Shown here in pieces: positions 24,420 to 36,600 of a stretch of DNA of 64,000 bases. The first letter of the stretch is position 1; each line of letters opens with the position of its first letter. The notes under the pieces were generated by a model, which saw only the letters and a list, made by a program, of their open reading frames with translations, was not told where the DNA came from and searched no databases. The DNA lies in assembly GCF_004210375.1 (NCBI RefSeq), contig NC_134834.1:139099009-139163008 (forward strand), read 5' to 3'. This stretch comes from Tachypleus tridentatus (taxonomy: Eukaryota; Arthropoda; Merostomata; Xiphosura; Limulidae). The translations under genes were made by a program, and so were the position numbers.

Positions 24420-26990
24420 CTTATCATCCCGTAAAATTATAGACGTTAAATTTAAAATAAAACAACGTAAAATGCGAGAAAAAGCGACTATCTCATCTTT
24501 GTGAGGAATATGTTTTAAGTGACATCTTCATGTTTTAGTCATATTATGCACATGATTTGCATTTGCTTTTACCGAAACAAATTGTAAATTTTAAAACTTA
24601 CTGGTATTAACTGACCACTATTTTTCCTTAAAATAAATTAACTTGTCCTTACTGCAAACTTGAATCAAAAGGTATTGATTCTTTAAATAATTACATGTGA
24701 ATATCTCCACAGAGATAACATTAAAGCTAAATATAGTGCTCTATACGTCTGTGTTCGTGATAGTTCGTTGCATAATTATCACTGGAACGAAGTAAAAGTA
24801 TAGGATAAATACTGGAAACTCTTGCTTTGTAGGATATGTATAAATTGTAAAAAAGATTGAAATGAAAATAATACTTTCCAACTGCTAGGACATATTTTTT
24901 TCTCACAACCACTTATTTGCTTCTTCTTTTCAAGTTTGTAGTAGGTGCTAATAGATAAACATAGTACTTTGAATTTTTTTTTAACCTCGAAGTTTGAGTT
25001 CAAAGGAGGCTCAATTCACTCTGTACTCTGATCAACGAGTATTATTGAGTTATACGAATTTCGGAGAATTCCAGTACTTATCACTAACTAAGCATAAGTT
25101 GACCAAAGAAACGTACTGTAGGTGTAAACTTGCTGTATAGTCACTATGAGAAACACCTATACACCGGATAAGTGAAGTGAATGAAAAGTGAATATGTGAA
25201 GAACTGAATAATAGCCATTGACATTTTTTCGTCTCTTCACCTATCCAGTGTATGAATTTTTCTCATAGTGGCCATAAATCACGTTTATACCTACAGCATG
25301 TTTGTAGTAGGTGCTATTTTGTTTTGTTTTTGACATAACATTGAAAATCTGTAATACAAATTTAATGAAAAATTTTATAGATTTTTGGAATCAAGTGCAG
25401 ATGTGGTGTTTATGAACTAAAGTCACGTGAATAGATTTTTTTTTTGCATTATTAGATCAAAAATGAAAAAACCAACTATTACTAAGTAATAAATCTGAGC
25501 GAGGAATTTAAAGTATAGAAGTGTTTTGTTTTGTTTGTTTGTTTTATTTGGCTTAAAGAAAATATAGAGGATTACATTTTGTTAATATAGTCCAAATTTT
25601 ATCAATTTATTTCATTGACTTTTATCCATTTATGTTAATTAAATTAAAAAAAAGTTCACAATGTTAAACCTAAAGAGCAGGCAAGTGTCCATTGCTTTGC
25701 TGTCATCAATGCACGAAACATGATTACGCTCATGTTTGACTTTTAATAACAATATAAATAAGAATTTATAGACTTTTTTAAAGAAAAGAAACTTGAACAG
25801 ACTACAATCTTTATAAAGCAAATCACAGACTTTAACTTTTACAAACATAATATATATAGTGACACACAGACTAATACCTTTATTCATTATAATGTAATAA
25901 CAAGAGCTCTCAGTAGTACACTGTGACTGATAGAAGGATAACACATTAATACTGAGACTGCCAATTCATAAATAGGGCGTCCAGTGAAACTCTTTAATAA
26001 CCTTAATCATTTTATATTCTTGTTCTTCTATGTGGAATATATTTGCATCCAGCTAATATATTTCATGTTCATAATATTTCCTGCTGTTATCTCTGCTTTT
26101 TAACGCTCTTTCGTCCATTGAATCATCTGCTGTGATGGTTTATAACTTTTATTCCCATTTTGACACTCCTTGCTTGACTTCTTTTTAATCATTGTTTCCC
26201 CAAGGCGACCTTGGCTTTCGACTAGTGCAACTGTTTCAGCTGCGACCAAGGTTAACTAGCTGTCTCAGTATCGCTAAATATACCCTTTTTGTGCAGCAAT
26301 TTTTCAGTTTATCCTTTTTTTTTCTTTTTTAGAGTGGTAGTAGTGGGTATAATTGAAATTGAAAATGTTTTGTGATTAGTTATTTCTGTGCACGTTTTTT
26401 TTATATAAGCAATAGCTAGGCCAACGTTTCGTGTAACTGATATATTACACAAAAACATCGCACGTTCTATCATTTCATACGAATAAAAGTGGATTATTAC
26501 TTGTGAGTTGTGTATGATTGAAAAGAGTATTGACACTTGTGCAAGACGTAGCCACATTAAGTGCATGTGCATATTATACTAATAGTACGTTGTATAAGTA
26601 AGGTTAGTAATGCCTACTTAGTCGGAGCAACTACAAGTTTGTGTGCATAAACACATCGTAGATTACAGCTTGATACTTGTTATTCCAAGTAATAAACTTA
26701 CTTCAAGAACAAAATATGAGTTTTTGTCATTGTCAATTTTTAAAAAAATTTATATAATGAAATTTTTACATTATTTTTCTATATTTTTTATATTTCTAAT
26801 TTATTATATATCATGTTGCTCCACGATAGATATGTATATACCGAATGCTTGTCACAGTGTTATCCATTTGTGACAAAATGCAATTAATTTATGAGTTTTT
26901 TCAAGAGTAAAAAGTAATTCAACGTACCTTAGTAAGAAACTGTTCATTTATTGATTCGTACGTACACGCGAAATTCTGTGTGAAGTTAAA
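24420..26990. other. AT-rich intergenic DNA
   Basis: Apart from the inverted repeat at 25.1-25.3 kb, nothing is supported. Confidence 0.5.
25118..25294. repeat. inverted repeat with 60-bp arms
   Basis: Arms 25118-25177 and 25235-25294 are about 78 percent complementary by eye. A direct repeat, gtttgtagtaggtgcta, occurs at 24934-24950 and 25300-25316. It may be a fold-back or MITE-like element. Confidence 0.65.
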
Positions 26991-26991
26991 C

Positions 26992-28272
26992 TATCAGGTC
27001 GTCCTTAAACTAATGTCCAATTTTAGGTTCAGAAAAGAGAAAGGATATCAAACGCTTTTAATGTTATTTAATCGATAATATATGTTCCATTATTATTAAT
27101 TTCTTCCTTCCAATGATTCACAAGCTTTTAAATGCCACTTCTATAAAATTATTGGGGTTTGGAGAAAAGAATGTAGAGGGTAGTTTTGACATCTTCATGT
27201 GTTCCAAGCTCTTTTCCATCAAGATAGTTCTGCAAATGTCAGAATAGATGATAATCAGATGGGGTAAGGTCTGGAGAATAAGGAGGATGTGGAAGTTTTT
27301 CTCAGTCTAGTTCTTCAATCTTTCCAGACGTAATATTTGTTGTATGGCGTCGTGCATTATCCTGGTGTAATACAACACCTTTACGATTGATCAAAGCAGG
27401 CCTCTTTTCTTTCAGTGCAACATTCAAACGCTCTAACAGTTGACAATGGAAGTCTGATTTAATCGTTACATTGAGTGGCAGCAACTCAAAGTGGATCACA
27501 CCAACAATATCCCACCAAACGCTTAACAACACTTTCCTAGGGTGGAGGTCCATTTTGGGCTGTGATTTAGCCAGTTTACCTGTACTGAGCCATTGTCTGT
27601 AGCGCTTAACATTTTCACATAATATTCATTTTTTATCTCTTGCTACTAATCTGTCCATAAAAGGTGAGTTACGTTCACGAGAGTGCAGAGAAGTGCAAAT
27701 GTCCACTCTTGCTATAAGGTTGGCTTCTGTCAAATCACAGGGGATCCATTTTCCAAGTTTTGACACCTTTTCAAGTTGTTGTAGATGACGGTAAACTGTT
27801 GAATGGGTTGAATTAAGCTTCTGTGCTGGTTCTTTACCTGTTACAGCACAATATTCATCAAGTGTAACCAGCAGCAAGTCATCATTAAACGCAACAGGAC
27901 GACATGAACGTTGCGCATCAGTTAAGCTGTAGTTACTTGATCTGAACTTCTGAAACCACCTTTGACATTTTCTTTCATTGAATGTTTCGTGTAGTTTCTT
28001 CAGCACTATTGCCTTTTTTAAACTCATAAAGCATTATATGCCTAATGTGCTCTTCAGACACATCCATCTTTATAAGTGGTTAATGATCTGAGAAAGTAGA
28101 GTTGGGTTAGTCTTTTATTTGTCTGAACGCTTTTATACACGTTCTACTACATATTTTAGTCATTAAAGCCTTCTACAATGACAGAAATTATGATACACTT
28201 TCTGTATTAAATTTTTGGACATTACCTTTAATATTATAAATTAATTATTTTCGTTCTAAAATGATCCTGATA
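26992..28272 (-). mobile_element. mariner DNA transposon relic
   Basis: The termini read tatcagg inward on both sides, and taatgtccaa-type sequence follows in each inverted repeat (left near 27020, right near 28220, with about 30 extra bases in the right repeat). The internal gene on the minus strand is a mariner transposase with frameshifts. The length of about 1.28 kb is typical of mariner. Confidence 0.88.
27045..28067 (-). pseudogene. mariner transposase, broken
   Basis: Reading on the minus strand, it starts MDVSEEHIRHIMLYEFKKG. After a frame change it continues with RWFQKFRSSNYSLTD, the helix-turn-helix part NSTHSTVYRHLQQLEKVSK, LGKWIP and DICTSLHSRE. The central part is missing (no intact GDEKW), so the frame jumps to DLHPRKVLLSVWWDIVGVI, then HQDNARRHT (second catalytic Asp) and PHPPYSPDLTPSDYHLF (third). 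There are stops after these motifs. It resembles the mariner group that gave rise to human SETMAR. Confidence 0.9.
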
Positions 28273-28279
28273 TTTTAAG

Positions 28280-29520
28280 TTCACTCGTATTTTATAAATC
28301 ACGATTAGTAAAGTATTTCATTTACACTTTTAGCAGTAATCTATAATTTTCAATCTTATGTGTACTGAATATATAAATATTTCTCTGTAAATAATGTTTT
28401 TGTATTTAAAACTTGATTGCATATCTGTTGATGTTTTCATAAGTGTTGCGATTATGTTAGAATTATAATACTTACATTTGTGTTTTATCTTTAAAAAAGT
28501 TTTAATGATTTTCGATCACTTGTTTGTTCATTTATCACAAGGCGCGAAATCGATACAGTGTTTCTATTGGAAATGGATTCTGCAGGATAAAAGCTAAATC
28601 CTGGAGCAAAGAGGCTCCGTTACGCAAGCAATCGCAGGGTGGCAGCACGAGTAGTAAACACGCTTGAACTGTGTAAATTTAATTGCATCTACTATGAGGA
28701 ATTTGTTATTATATTTAGCATCCATGTTTTTCGATGAAGTGCTATTTGCATTCCTAGTAGAAAACAGTTTACTATCCCACTTACAATGGTATAAAAGATA
28801 CAGGAAAAGTTTGATTTAATCCAATATTTTTCATCATTACAAACGAATAGTTTTCACCGTAACCAGGTCTACCCCAGATAGTTCTACAGATTTATATTAT
28901 CGATTTCACTGTGCAATTTTTTAAAAAAATATTTGTATTTTTTATATTTATTTATATGTATTTAAGGAAAGAGAGAGAGTGATGAAATTTATTATTTTTG
29001 AATTATTGTTTTTGTATGTATGATGATATGCTAACGCCAGGTTTTTTCTTGAATAACTAATTTTTCAATGTTGAATGTTCAATGCAAATACCATAAACAT
29101 TATAAAGACGTAGTTATTTATAAAATTGACTTCTGTATTTTATGTTACCCACAGACTACATACTAGTGTGTAATTTTGTTACATACTCTACTTTAAACAG
29201 TTTATACTGTGGGCTTTAGATAAAATCACAACAATACCGTTTGTTTTGAATGATTTTGTATCTTCACAAAATTATTAGTTCATTGCTAACATCTTATCAT
29301 ATATTCGATATGTAGGTGAAATGCAAATGAAAGATGTATTATTAATGATCCGAAATTTATTTAGGTACAGTATAAAATATATCAATTTGTTTTGTGATAT
29401 TAATCCAGATAAAAATATAACTACGTAAATTAAGGTAATTTGGCCAGCAATGCATCTGCTAAAGACCAGTGTGTTATAAAGGTTCTTGGCAATGAATATG
29501 CGAAATATATGTCAAGGATA
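28280..29520. other. AT-rich intergenic DNA
   Basis: No ORF or repeat was recognised. Confidence 0.5.
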
Positions 29521-29530
29521 ATTGCTTGGT

Positions 29531-30015
29531 TTGATTTGTTTTGAATTTCACGCAAAGCTACACGAGGACTCTCTGCGCTAGCTGTCCCTAATTTAGCAGT
29601 GTAAGACTAGAGGGAAGGCAGCTAGTCATCACAACCCACCGCCATCTCTTGAGCTACTCTTTTTACCAACGAATAGTAGAATTGACTGTAACATTATAAT
29701 GTTTGTTTGTTTTGAATTTTGCACAAAGCTACTCGAGGGCTATTTCTGCTAGCCGTCCCTAATTTAGCAGTGTAAGACTAGAGGGAAGGCAGCTAGTCAT
29801 CACCATCCGCCGCTAACTCTTGGGCTACTCTTTTACCAGCGAATAGTGAGATTTACCGTCACATTATAACGCTCCCACGGCTGAAAGGGCGAGCATGTTT
29901 GGCGCGACGAGGATGCGAATCCGCGACCCTCAGATTACGAGTCGCACGCCTTAACACGCTTGGCCATGCCGGGCTTAACATTATAATACCCCCACAGCTA
30001 TCGGGCCAGCATAAT
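29531..30015 (-). repeat. main-type SINE split by a nested SINE
   Basis: A minus-strand copy occupies 29531-29700 and resumes at 29976-30015 (acccccacagctatcgggcc), truncated before the tRNA head. The interruption is a same-orientation SINE flanked by taacattataat. Confidence 0.9.
29701..29975 (-). repeat. main-type SINE, full length, nested
   Basis: A 275-bp copy with the 12-bp duplication taacattataat at 29689-29700 and 29976-29987. The boundaries are exact, which makes this a good definition of the family unit. Confidence 0.95.
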
Positions 30016-30636
30016 TGTAATATTATATTTTGCAAACCACAAATATGCTTATTTTACTATCACTGAAACCTTTTTATATTTCAAAGTTCGTCTATTTCTA
30101 GGTATTTATAAGATTGAGTTTTTGAGTAAGGTTTATATGTCTGTCTGTGAACTACATAATCATTTATTTTCGATCCCAAAAAATCTTTTATTCAATCTAA
30201 TTTACACAGTTTATCATTAAGATTACAAAAAAAATATGAACTTACCTATACAAGCCACAGTAATTGAGAGTTTTGATTTCTGTCTATTTTGCATGTGTTC
30301 AACTGAGCTTGGTTTATATAGTTTTATCTGTCATGTCATCAAATGTATACTTTATAACTCGTTTGTTATATTTGATGTATAACCCGCATTTTGTTGTTAC
30401 ATAGATTTTGAGTTATTTGGCAGATGTATAATAAAATTATGATCAGTTCAATCAAAGCGATTTTGATATTTAATTGTTAGAAGCTGAACATGTATATTTA
30501 GAATTCTCTGGGTATTTGTGTTGTACATTTTATTCAATAGATTTTTAAGATTAAATTCTGTAGACCATATTCAGTAAAAATATAGTTTTTTTCACAAAAT
30601 AAATTTTGCAGCTGTTTATCTTGATACGTAATGTTC

Positions 30637-30684
30637 TCATCATTAAACTATGTAACTATTAATAGTTGCATAGTTTAATGATGA
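30637..30684. repeat. 48-nt near-perfect palindrome
   Basis: The 24-nt left arm ending aactatt is followed at once by its reverse complement with one mismatch and no spacer. It could extrude as a cruciform or fold as a hairpin. Confidence 0.9.
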
Positions 30685-31635
30685 AAACAATACTACGATG
30701 TGTTCATCGTTATTTCGTTAATTCTCACATAAACTTTTGTTGATTTTTGTGCAATAAAATGAGTACAGAAACACCTGCGTTATATCGTTAAGTAATATAG
30801 TTAATATTTAGTAGATTGATTTACTCGAATAGAAGAGTTTGTTCTAATTGGAAATCTGAAGTGATTTCAAGAAAGCCGGCTCAATAGCGGTCACTTCCAT
30901 CGTTTGGTTCTCTATATATTTTGCACAAAGACCGTATTTTTACAATATATCATTTAGCTACATATTCGTCGTATTTCGTAGTTACAAATGAAAAATATAT
31001 AAAATGATAAGACATTTGTTTTTTATAATAGTCACTAAAAATATGAAATGATACATTTGTTTTCAGATTAATCCACTTCTGGTAATTTTTTATTTCATGT
31101 AAAATATATTTGAAAATAGGATTTTAGTCCTGTTTGAGGCTTAAAGAAGTCAAGTACATTATATTAAAAGGTTCTTGGAGCCTCATCATGTCGTTACAGA
31201 TCATGTCGTTTATTTCAGTCATTCTCTATCTGATGACCACGCATAGTGACAATTTCTTTCCAGTGTAGATTTTGTTGCATAAACGTTTCAAGGAATAATA
31301 TTAACCGCTCTTACATTTATTTATTTTTATCTTTTTATTTTCTTGTTTATATTATTTTTAGTTTAATTCAATGTTTAACAGTGTGATGAAAGGTTGTAAT
31401 TTATGAGAATAAGAAAGAAAATATCTTGATTTATGTTTTGATGTCATTAAATAAGATATAAAAATCAATTATTACTACTTTCAGAAATTCAAGAATAACA
31501 CAAGTTTTGAGTATTTACTAAAATAGTTCCTGCAGCAATTTAAATTAATGCAACAATTTTTTGCAATAAGCATTTTAAACGAACGAAGAAACTTTCGTTG
31601 CTTTTTTGTATGTATGTAATAACCTTCTGATAAAT

Positions 31636-31775
31636 ATCTCCCCTCTGTGGGTTTGCGGTAAAGTTTATGGAATTACAACGCTAAAATTCGGGGTTTGATT
31701 TTCGTGGCAAACAGAGCACAGATTGTCCATTGTGTAGTTTTATGCTATAAAACAAAAAACACAATGCTCTCGAGA
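31636..31775 (+). repeat. tRNA-like repeat, type B/C, diverged
   Basis: aattacaacgctaaaattcg, ggggtttgatttt and acagagcacagattgtcc keep the repeat order. The tail is A-rich. Confidence 0.6.
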
Positions 31776-32354
31776 AAGGTAAATATTTTACTGAGTAATA
31801 GGAAAATATAGACGAACTAAGTTGGGCAGAAATTTGCAACAATTTCACTTTACCAAGGAGCTTATTGGCTTTGTTTAACATAAGTTTTAAATTCCGTATA
31901 GGTTTACGTTTGAAGATGATGGTGTGATAGCATTTATTTTCAAGTAAGCTTCATACGGATTTTTATATAAGGTATGTGCGTGTGTTTGAAGTAGGGTATG
32001 TTGATGTGTGGAGAGAGTGAAAAGTCACGGTACAACCTAATGTAAGAACTTGAGAAACAGAGTTGCATTTACTTATCTTAAACTACTTTAGACTTTTAGT
32101 GAACCAAATAAACTGAGCAAAACAAATGGAAGCCACAATAGTTTTTATATTTTATGTATTTTAATATATACAGATGTGCAGTGCAACAATTAATACAGAA
32201 CAACTGAAAGAAAAATATTTTAGATGACATTTTAAAAGTCAAAGTTCACAAGGAAGAATCACTATTATATGACAAAGACAGGATCTCTGTAACTGGTGCA
32301 GAAATGTGTCTCTTAATTGTATAGGAATAGTAATATCATTTCGATACCATTTCC

Positions 32355-32360
32355 TTTATT
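32355..32360 (-). terminator. candidate gcm polyadenylation signal
   Basis: AATAAA on the minus strand, about 210 bp after the gcm stop codon. It is the first canonical hexamer I see downstream of the stop. In such AT-rich DNA the hexamer is common, so the actual 3' end is unproven. Confidence 0.35.
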
Positions 32361-32569
32361 TAACTTGATTTTAAACGTTTTTATTATGATTCCTCGTGCA
32401 TGAGGTGCATTTCGTTACTACATGAACTATCCCGTTATGACTCCGGGTTTATCTTGTTCTTTTGAGGTGAGGTTTCAGCTTATGCTATTCCTGTACCATG
32501 ACTCTATCCTGGTCACTGGATTATTGTACCTATTGGTTTGACGTGTTGAATAATATTAATTTCTAAACT

Positions 32570-33615
32570 TTAAGCGCTAATTGGAACAGAGCCATCAGAT
32601 AGAAACTGCCGATTGGTCACGTGGAACATATCGGTTGTGTCTCCAATGCTGTTGTTTGATAAAAAAGGAGAATCCAGGTAATTCGGATTATAATAATTAT
32701 TTTTAGTAAAAGAGAACACAGAACTATATGTAGTTTCACCCATCTGAGATTCAAGGGAAGTTGTTCTTGTAACCTGACCTTTATAGTCACTGGCGAATTT
32801 GGAACATTTTGGTTGCGAGGGATAGTTTGAACAGCAACTCCAAGACGATATTCCTTGTCCTGTTTGAGGAAACACATCCACTGACCGCTGCATCACTGGA
32901 GTCCCCGGAACGATATAAGCTGGAGATTCGTTTCCCTCCCGAAAAAAGCTATCCATGTTTGAAACAAGGATGGATTGAGATGTGGGCACATTACCCAGCT
33001 GAGTCATTACATAGTCATCTTGTTGGCATGAGGAGTCTGACCATGAATCAAAAGAATGAGGGATTTTGTTGATTGGATGGTCTAACGCTAAGATGTCTTT
33101 TGGGTGAAAGAGATCTAGATCATTCTGAGGATGTATATGTGAAAGTTTGCTTTGGTCATTAGAAACCAGACCAGCAGAATCTGAGCTATTAATATTGACA
33201 TGAAGCGTTTCTGAAACACATGGAAAATCTTTTTTATCATTCTCAACGTAATATTCGTAGCCTCTGAAGTCACAGGATCGGGCCGACTGAACAACTTCTT
33301 CACATTTCTGGCTAATGTTATTTGCACTGTCATAATTCAGATACAAGGGAGGCTCTCTCTCCCAAGATTGGTCCTCATTCAGAATACTGTCTATAGCCTG
33401 GAATATGGAATCAGCGTGCATTTCAATGGCAGATGACATAACATTCGCTATATTGGCTGAATCAACCTGACTGTAATCAGTCTGGTCGTACGTTGGTACA
33501 TCAGATGTGAAGGGAAGCAGTCGCCCTGGGAAGTAATCACTTTCAATTGACGTAACAACGTGTTGAGGTGGACACAGGCATTCAAATGGGGGACAAGAAC
33601 ATCTGCTTTCCACTG
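32570..33615 (-). CDS. gcm: gcm terminal coding exon, C-terminal region
   Basis: The longest open frame in the window: 347 full codons plus two leading bases and a TAA stop. The acceptor is ttattattag at 33616-33617. The product opens with the Cys-rich motif [18 protein letters not shown] and continues as an acidic, Ser/Asn/Tyr-rich, low-complexity region, typical of a transcription-factor activation domain. The residue at 33611-33613 is GTG (Val), not a start codon, because the exon is spliced to upstream exons. No zinc finger or other known fold is visible beyond the small Cys cluster. Two ORFs in other frames overlap it and are shadows. Confidence 0.9.
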
Positions 33616-36600
33616 CTAATAATAAAAAATAACCTAGTTAAATTACATTTATTCATTTATTTTTTTATTAAAGAATACATTTTTGCAAAAAAAGTCGTGT
33701 CAGCTTATGGAATAATATACACAGTTCCTGCAATATTTTATTTCTTCGCAAATAGATTGATATTAATGAAAACTTCCTGCCCAGAAAGTAGATTGTCAAT
33801 TGTTTTCGTAATAGATACTTATATGTACTTAGATAGTTTGTAACAAAAACTCCGTTATCTCTTTAGTTACATGTCAATGCCTTAATCTTGAAGATGATCC
33901 AAAATTTTATATTCGGATACAGTCCAGAGTATTCGAATTATGGAAAAGATATTTTTAAGCATAAATACATTTTCTATCTTAAATTTGAAATTAAGCTGCT
34001 TGTTTTATTGAAACATAATGGAATCTCATATTGACTTAATAAGTATTTTATTTGAGGTTTAATCAAGTTTACTTCATGTTGAAAATTCTTCAACCTCATA
34101 CGTCTGAGTTCATTAACCTAGGTACATACACTTTCATTAACATATACATACTTTCATTAACTTAGCTACACACACACACACACACACACTTTCAGTAACT
34201 TAGGTACACATACTTTCGTTAACTTAGCAATAAACACACACACATCTATACAAAGCTATGTACACACATCTTCATTAACATCATCATTAGGTACACATAC
34301 TTTCACTCAGCAGATAGCCCAATGTGGCTTTGCTATAAGAAACAAAAAAACAAAACCAACACATACATACTTTCATTAATCTAGGCACATACACCTCTCG
34401 TTGAATTTTAAGCAAGAGCACGTGCCATTTTTATGTAATTACAACTGCTTTAGCAGCTTGTCTTTTTGTCGGGTCTAATTTGGTGACGAGCATTTGTTCG
34501 AGAGGTAAATTACTGTCTTGTCAAAAATATTTTTTCAAAGTAAAGAAGATTATTCGAAGTTGATGGGTTGGGTGTGGTTACGACTCAAGAAAATAGTAGC
34601 TCAAGAGAGCAGATTCTTAACCGCCTTCGCGAATTTTCTTATTCTCATCGACGGTAATGTATGGTTTCACGTTGTGGCTAAATCTAGATAAGATAACAGA
34701 AATCGTAAGAACCAATGACAAGCTTGTAGAACTCGCTGATATTATTTTGTCCCTTACTCATTCATTCACTTCTAAAAACAAAAGTTTTTATGATTTAGAA
34801 TGCCTCAACGAAAACGCGAACTCATAATTGCATTGGGCAGTGCCAGTGCCTGTTTATTCATAAACGTACAAGAGTAATTTAGAGTACATCTCACCACACC
34901 TATCGAAATATGAAACTCAAATGATACAGGGCTTGATATACGAGATCTTCTGGAAAACTTTCTATATCAACAGCTAAACTTTCTAACAAAAGACTGATAA
35001 ATTTGTAGAAAAACCGGCGTTTTTTTACTAAACAGATAACGATTATCATCAGACCTATATAATTCTTTACGTTTATCGAATCTGCACCATAAGACTAATT
35101 ATTATAAGTATGGCAGTGCGTGTCTTGTTATACAAATAGTTAGTACGTAGAACAAAAAACCTAAACAAAGTTTTAGTTGTTCATAGTGCATTAGACAATA
35201 TTAAAATTCGTAACACGTATGAATGTTACGTATCTTTTGAAAAAGGAGATTTATACATGACAGGTTAAAATATAACTCTTGAACTATGGTTTATTTGTAC
35301 ACAGAAATGCATTAAGTTTCTTTTTCATACTTTAATTAAGTACAATATGATAAAATAAAACTTATTTTGAGAAGTCTAACGAAAATTAACCTACTGAATT
35401 TCATGCTTCCAGACGGAGTAGTGGAACTTTGAGACATTCTAAGAAAGTCAGTACATCCAGTAGTAAACTTCCAACCGTCGTTATTGATAGTTAATGCTTT
35501 ATAAGGTGTAAGCTCACTTGCTTGCCGCTAGAGGAATAATAATAATAATAAAAAAAATATTATTTCGAGGCATTGTCTATCTCTATTAATGTAAATAAAA
35601 CGTCCGGGATTATTTTGTTCAATTTTATCAAATGCTACTACATATTTAAATTTGAAGTGATATCATATTGATTTTGTGTTATGGTTATCTTTTGAATAAA
35701 CAAGTACATAACCAGATTGAAGGCGACAAAGGAATCTGTATATATATATTTCTATGCGTGATTTTAAAATATGAAGTTGCAAAACTAAAAAAAACCAAAA
35801 CATTTTAACCTCTGAGGGTGGATCCAAGAGAAACTAAAATAATACTATAGGATATTTGAACGTTTCCGGAAGAACTACACTAAAAAGCGTGAAAACAAGA
35901 CTGAAGTAGTGATAAACTATCTACAGTTAGGTAGATCTGGAAACGACAGGCGTGGAGAATACCTTAGTGTAACAATTTTTTTATCTGACGGGTGAATTTT
36001 TATGTGAATTCTACAACAGAAAGCAGAACTGCAACTGAAAATATCTGCCTGTCAAGGAAGCATAAAGGAAATACACCATCATTAGTTCCTCCGTGTAAAT
36101 GTTTATGAGTATGTTTAAAAGATTTCTGACGTGTCTGAGTTGTATTTTTGTTTTATTGTCCATGATCTGTGTACTTTTCCATTTTAATATGGAAACGTCC
36201 CTTGACAAGAATTAAAGACTTTGATAAACAGTTTGAAAACTACTATGACACTTCAGAAAAGAAGTATTGAACTCACTCAGCTTTTCGCTTTACAATTTTT
36301 TGTAAACGTTAAACAGATTCGCAGGATCCCCGAGACTAAAACTTTATTTTAACTGATTACGTTTATTTATAAAAATACGTATCTAATGAAAATTCCCTAT
36401 AAATTTTATTTATGATTAAGCACAAAGCTACACGATGTACTCTGCCCACCATAGGTATCGAAACGCAGTTTTCGTCGGTCTGAGTCCACAGACGTACCAC
36501 AGAGCCACCGGGAGGCTACCTATACATAGATTTGTATGTGAATCTGACTTAAAACTATTGTTTATGGATACAAGATACTATTAATTTCTAAATGACACAT

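Noticed and set aside
30382..30389. Exact GCM-type site (ATGCGGGT on the minus strand), plus a variant at 23984-23991, as autoregulation
   Set aside because: Two matches to a degenerate 8-mer in 64 kb are within chance expectation.
32809..33072. 87-residue plus-strand ORF
   Set aside because: Antisense shadow of the gcm terminal exon.
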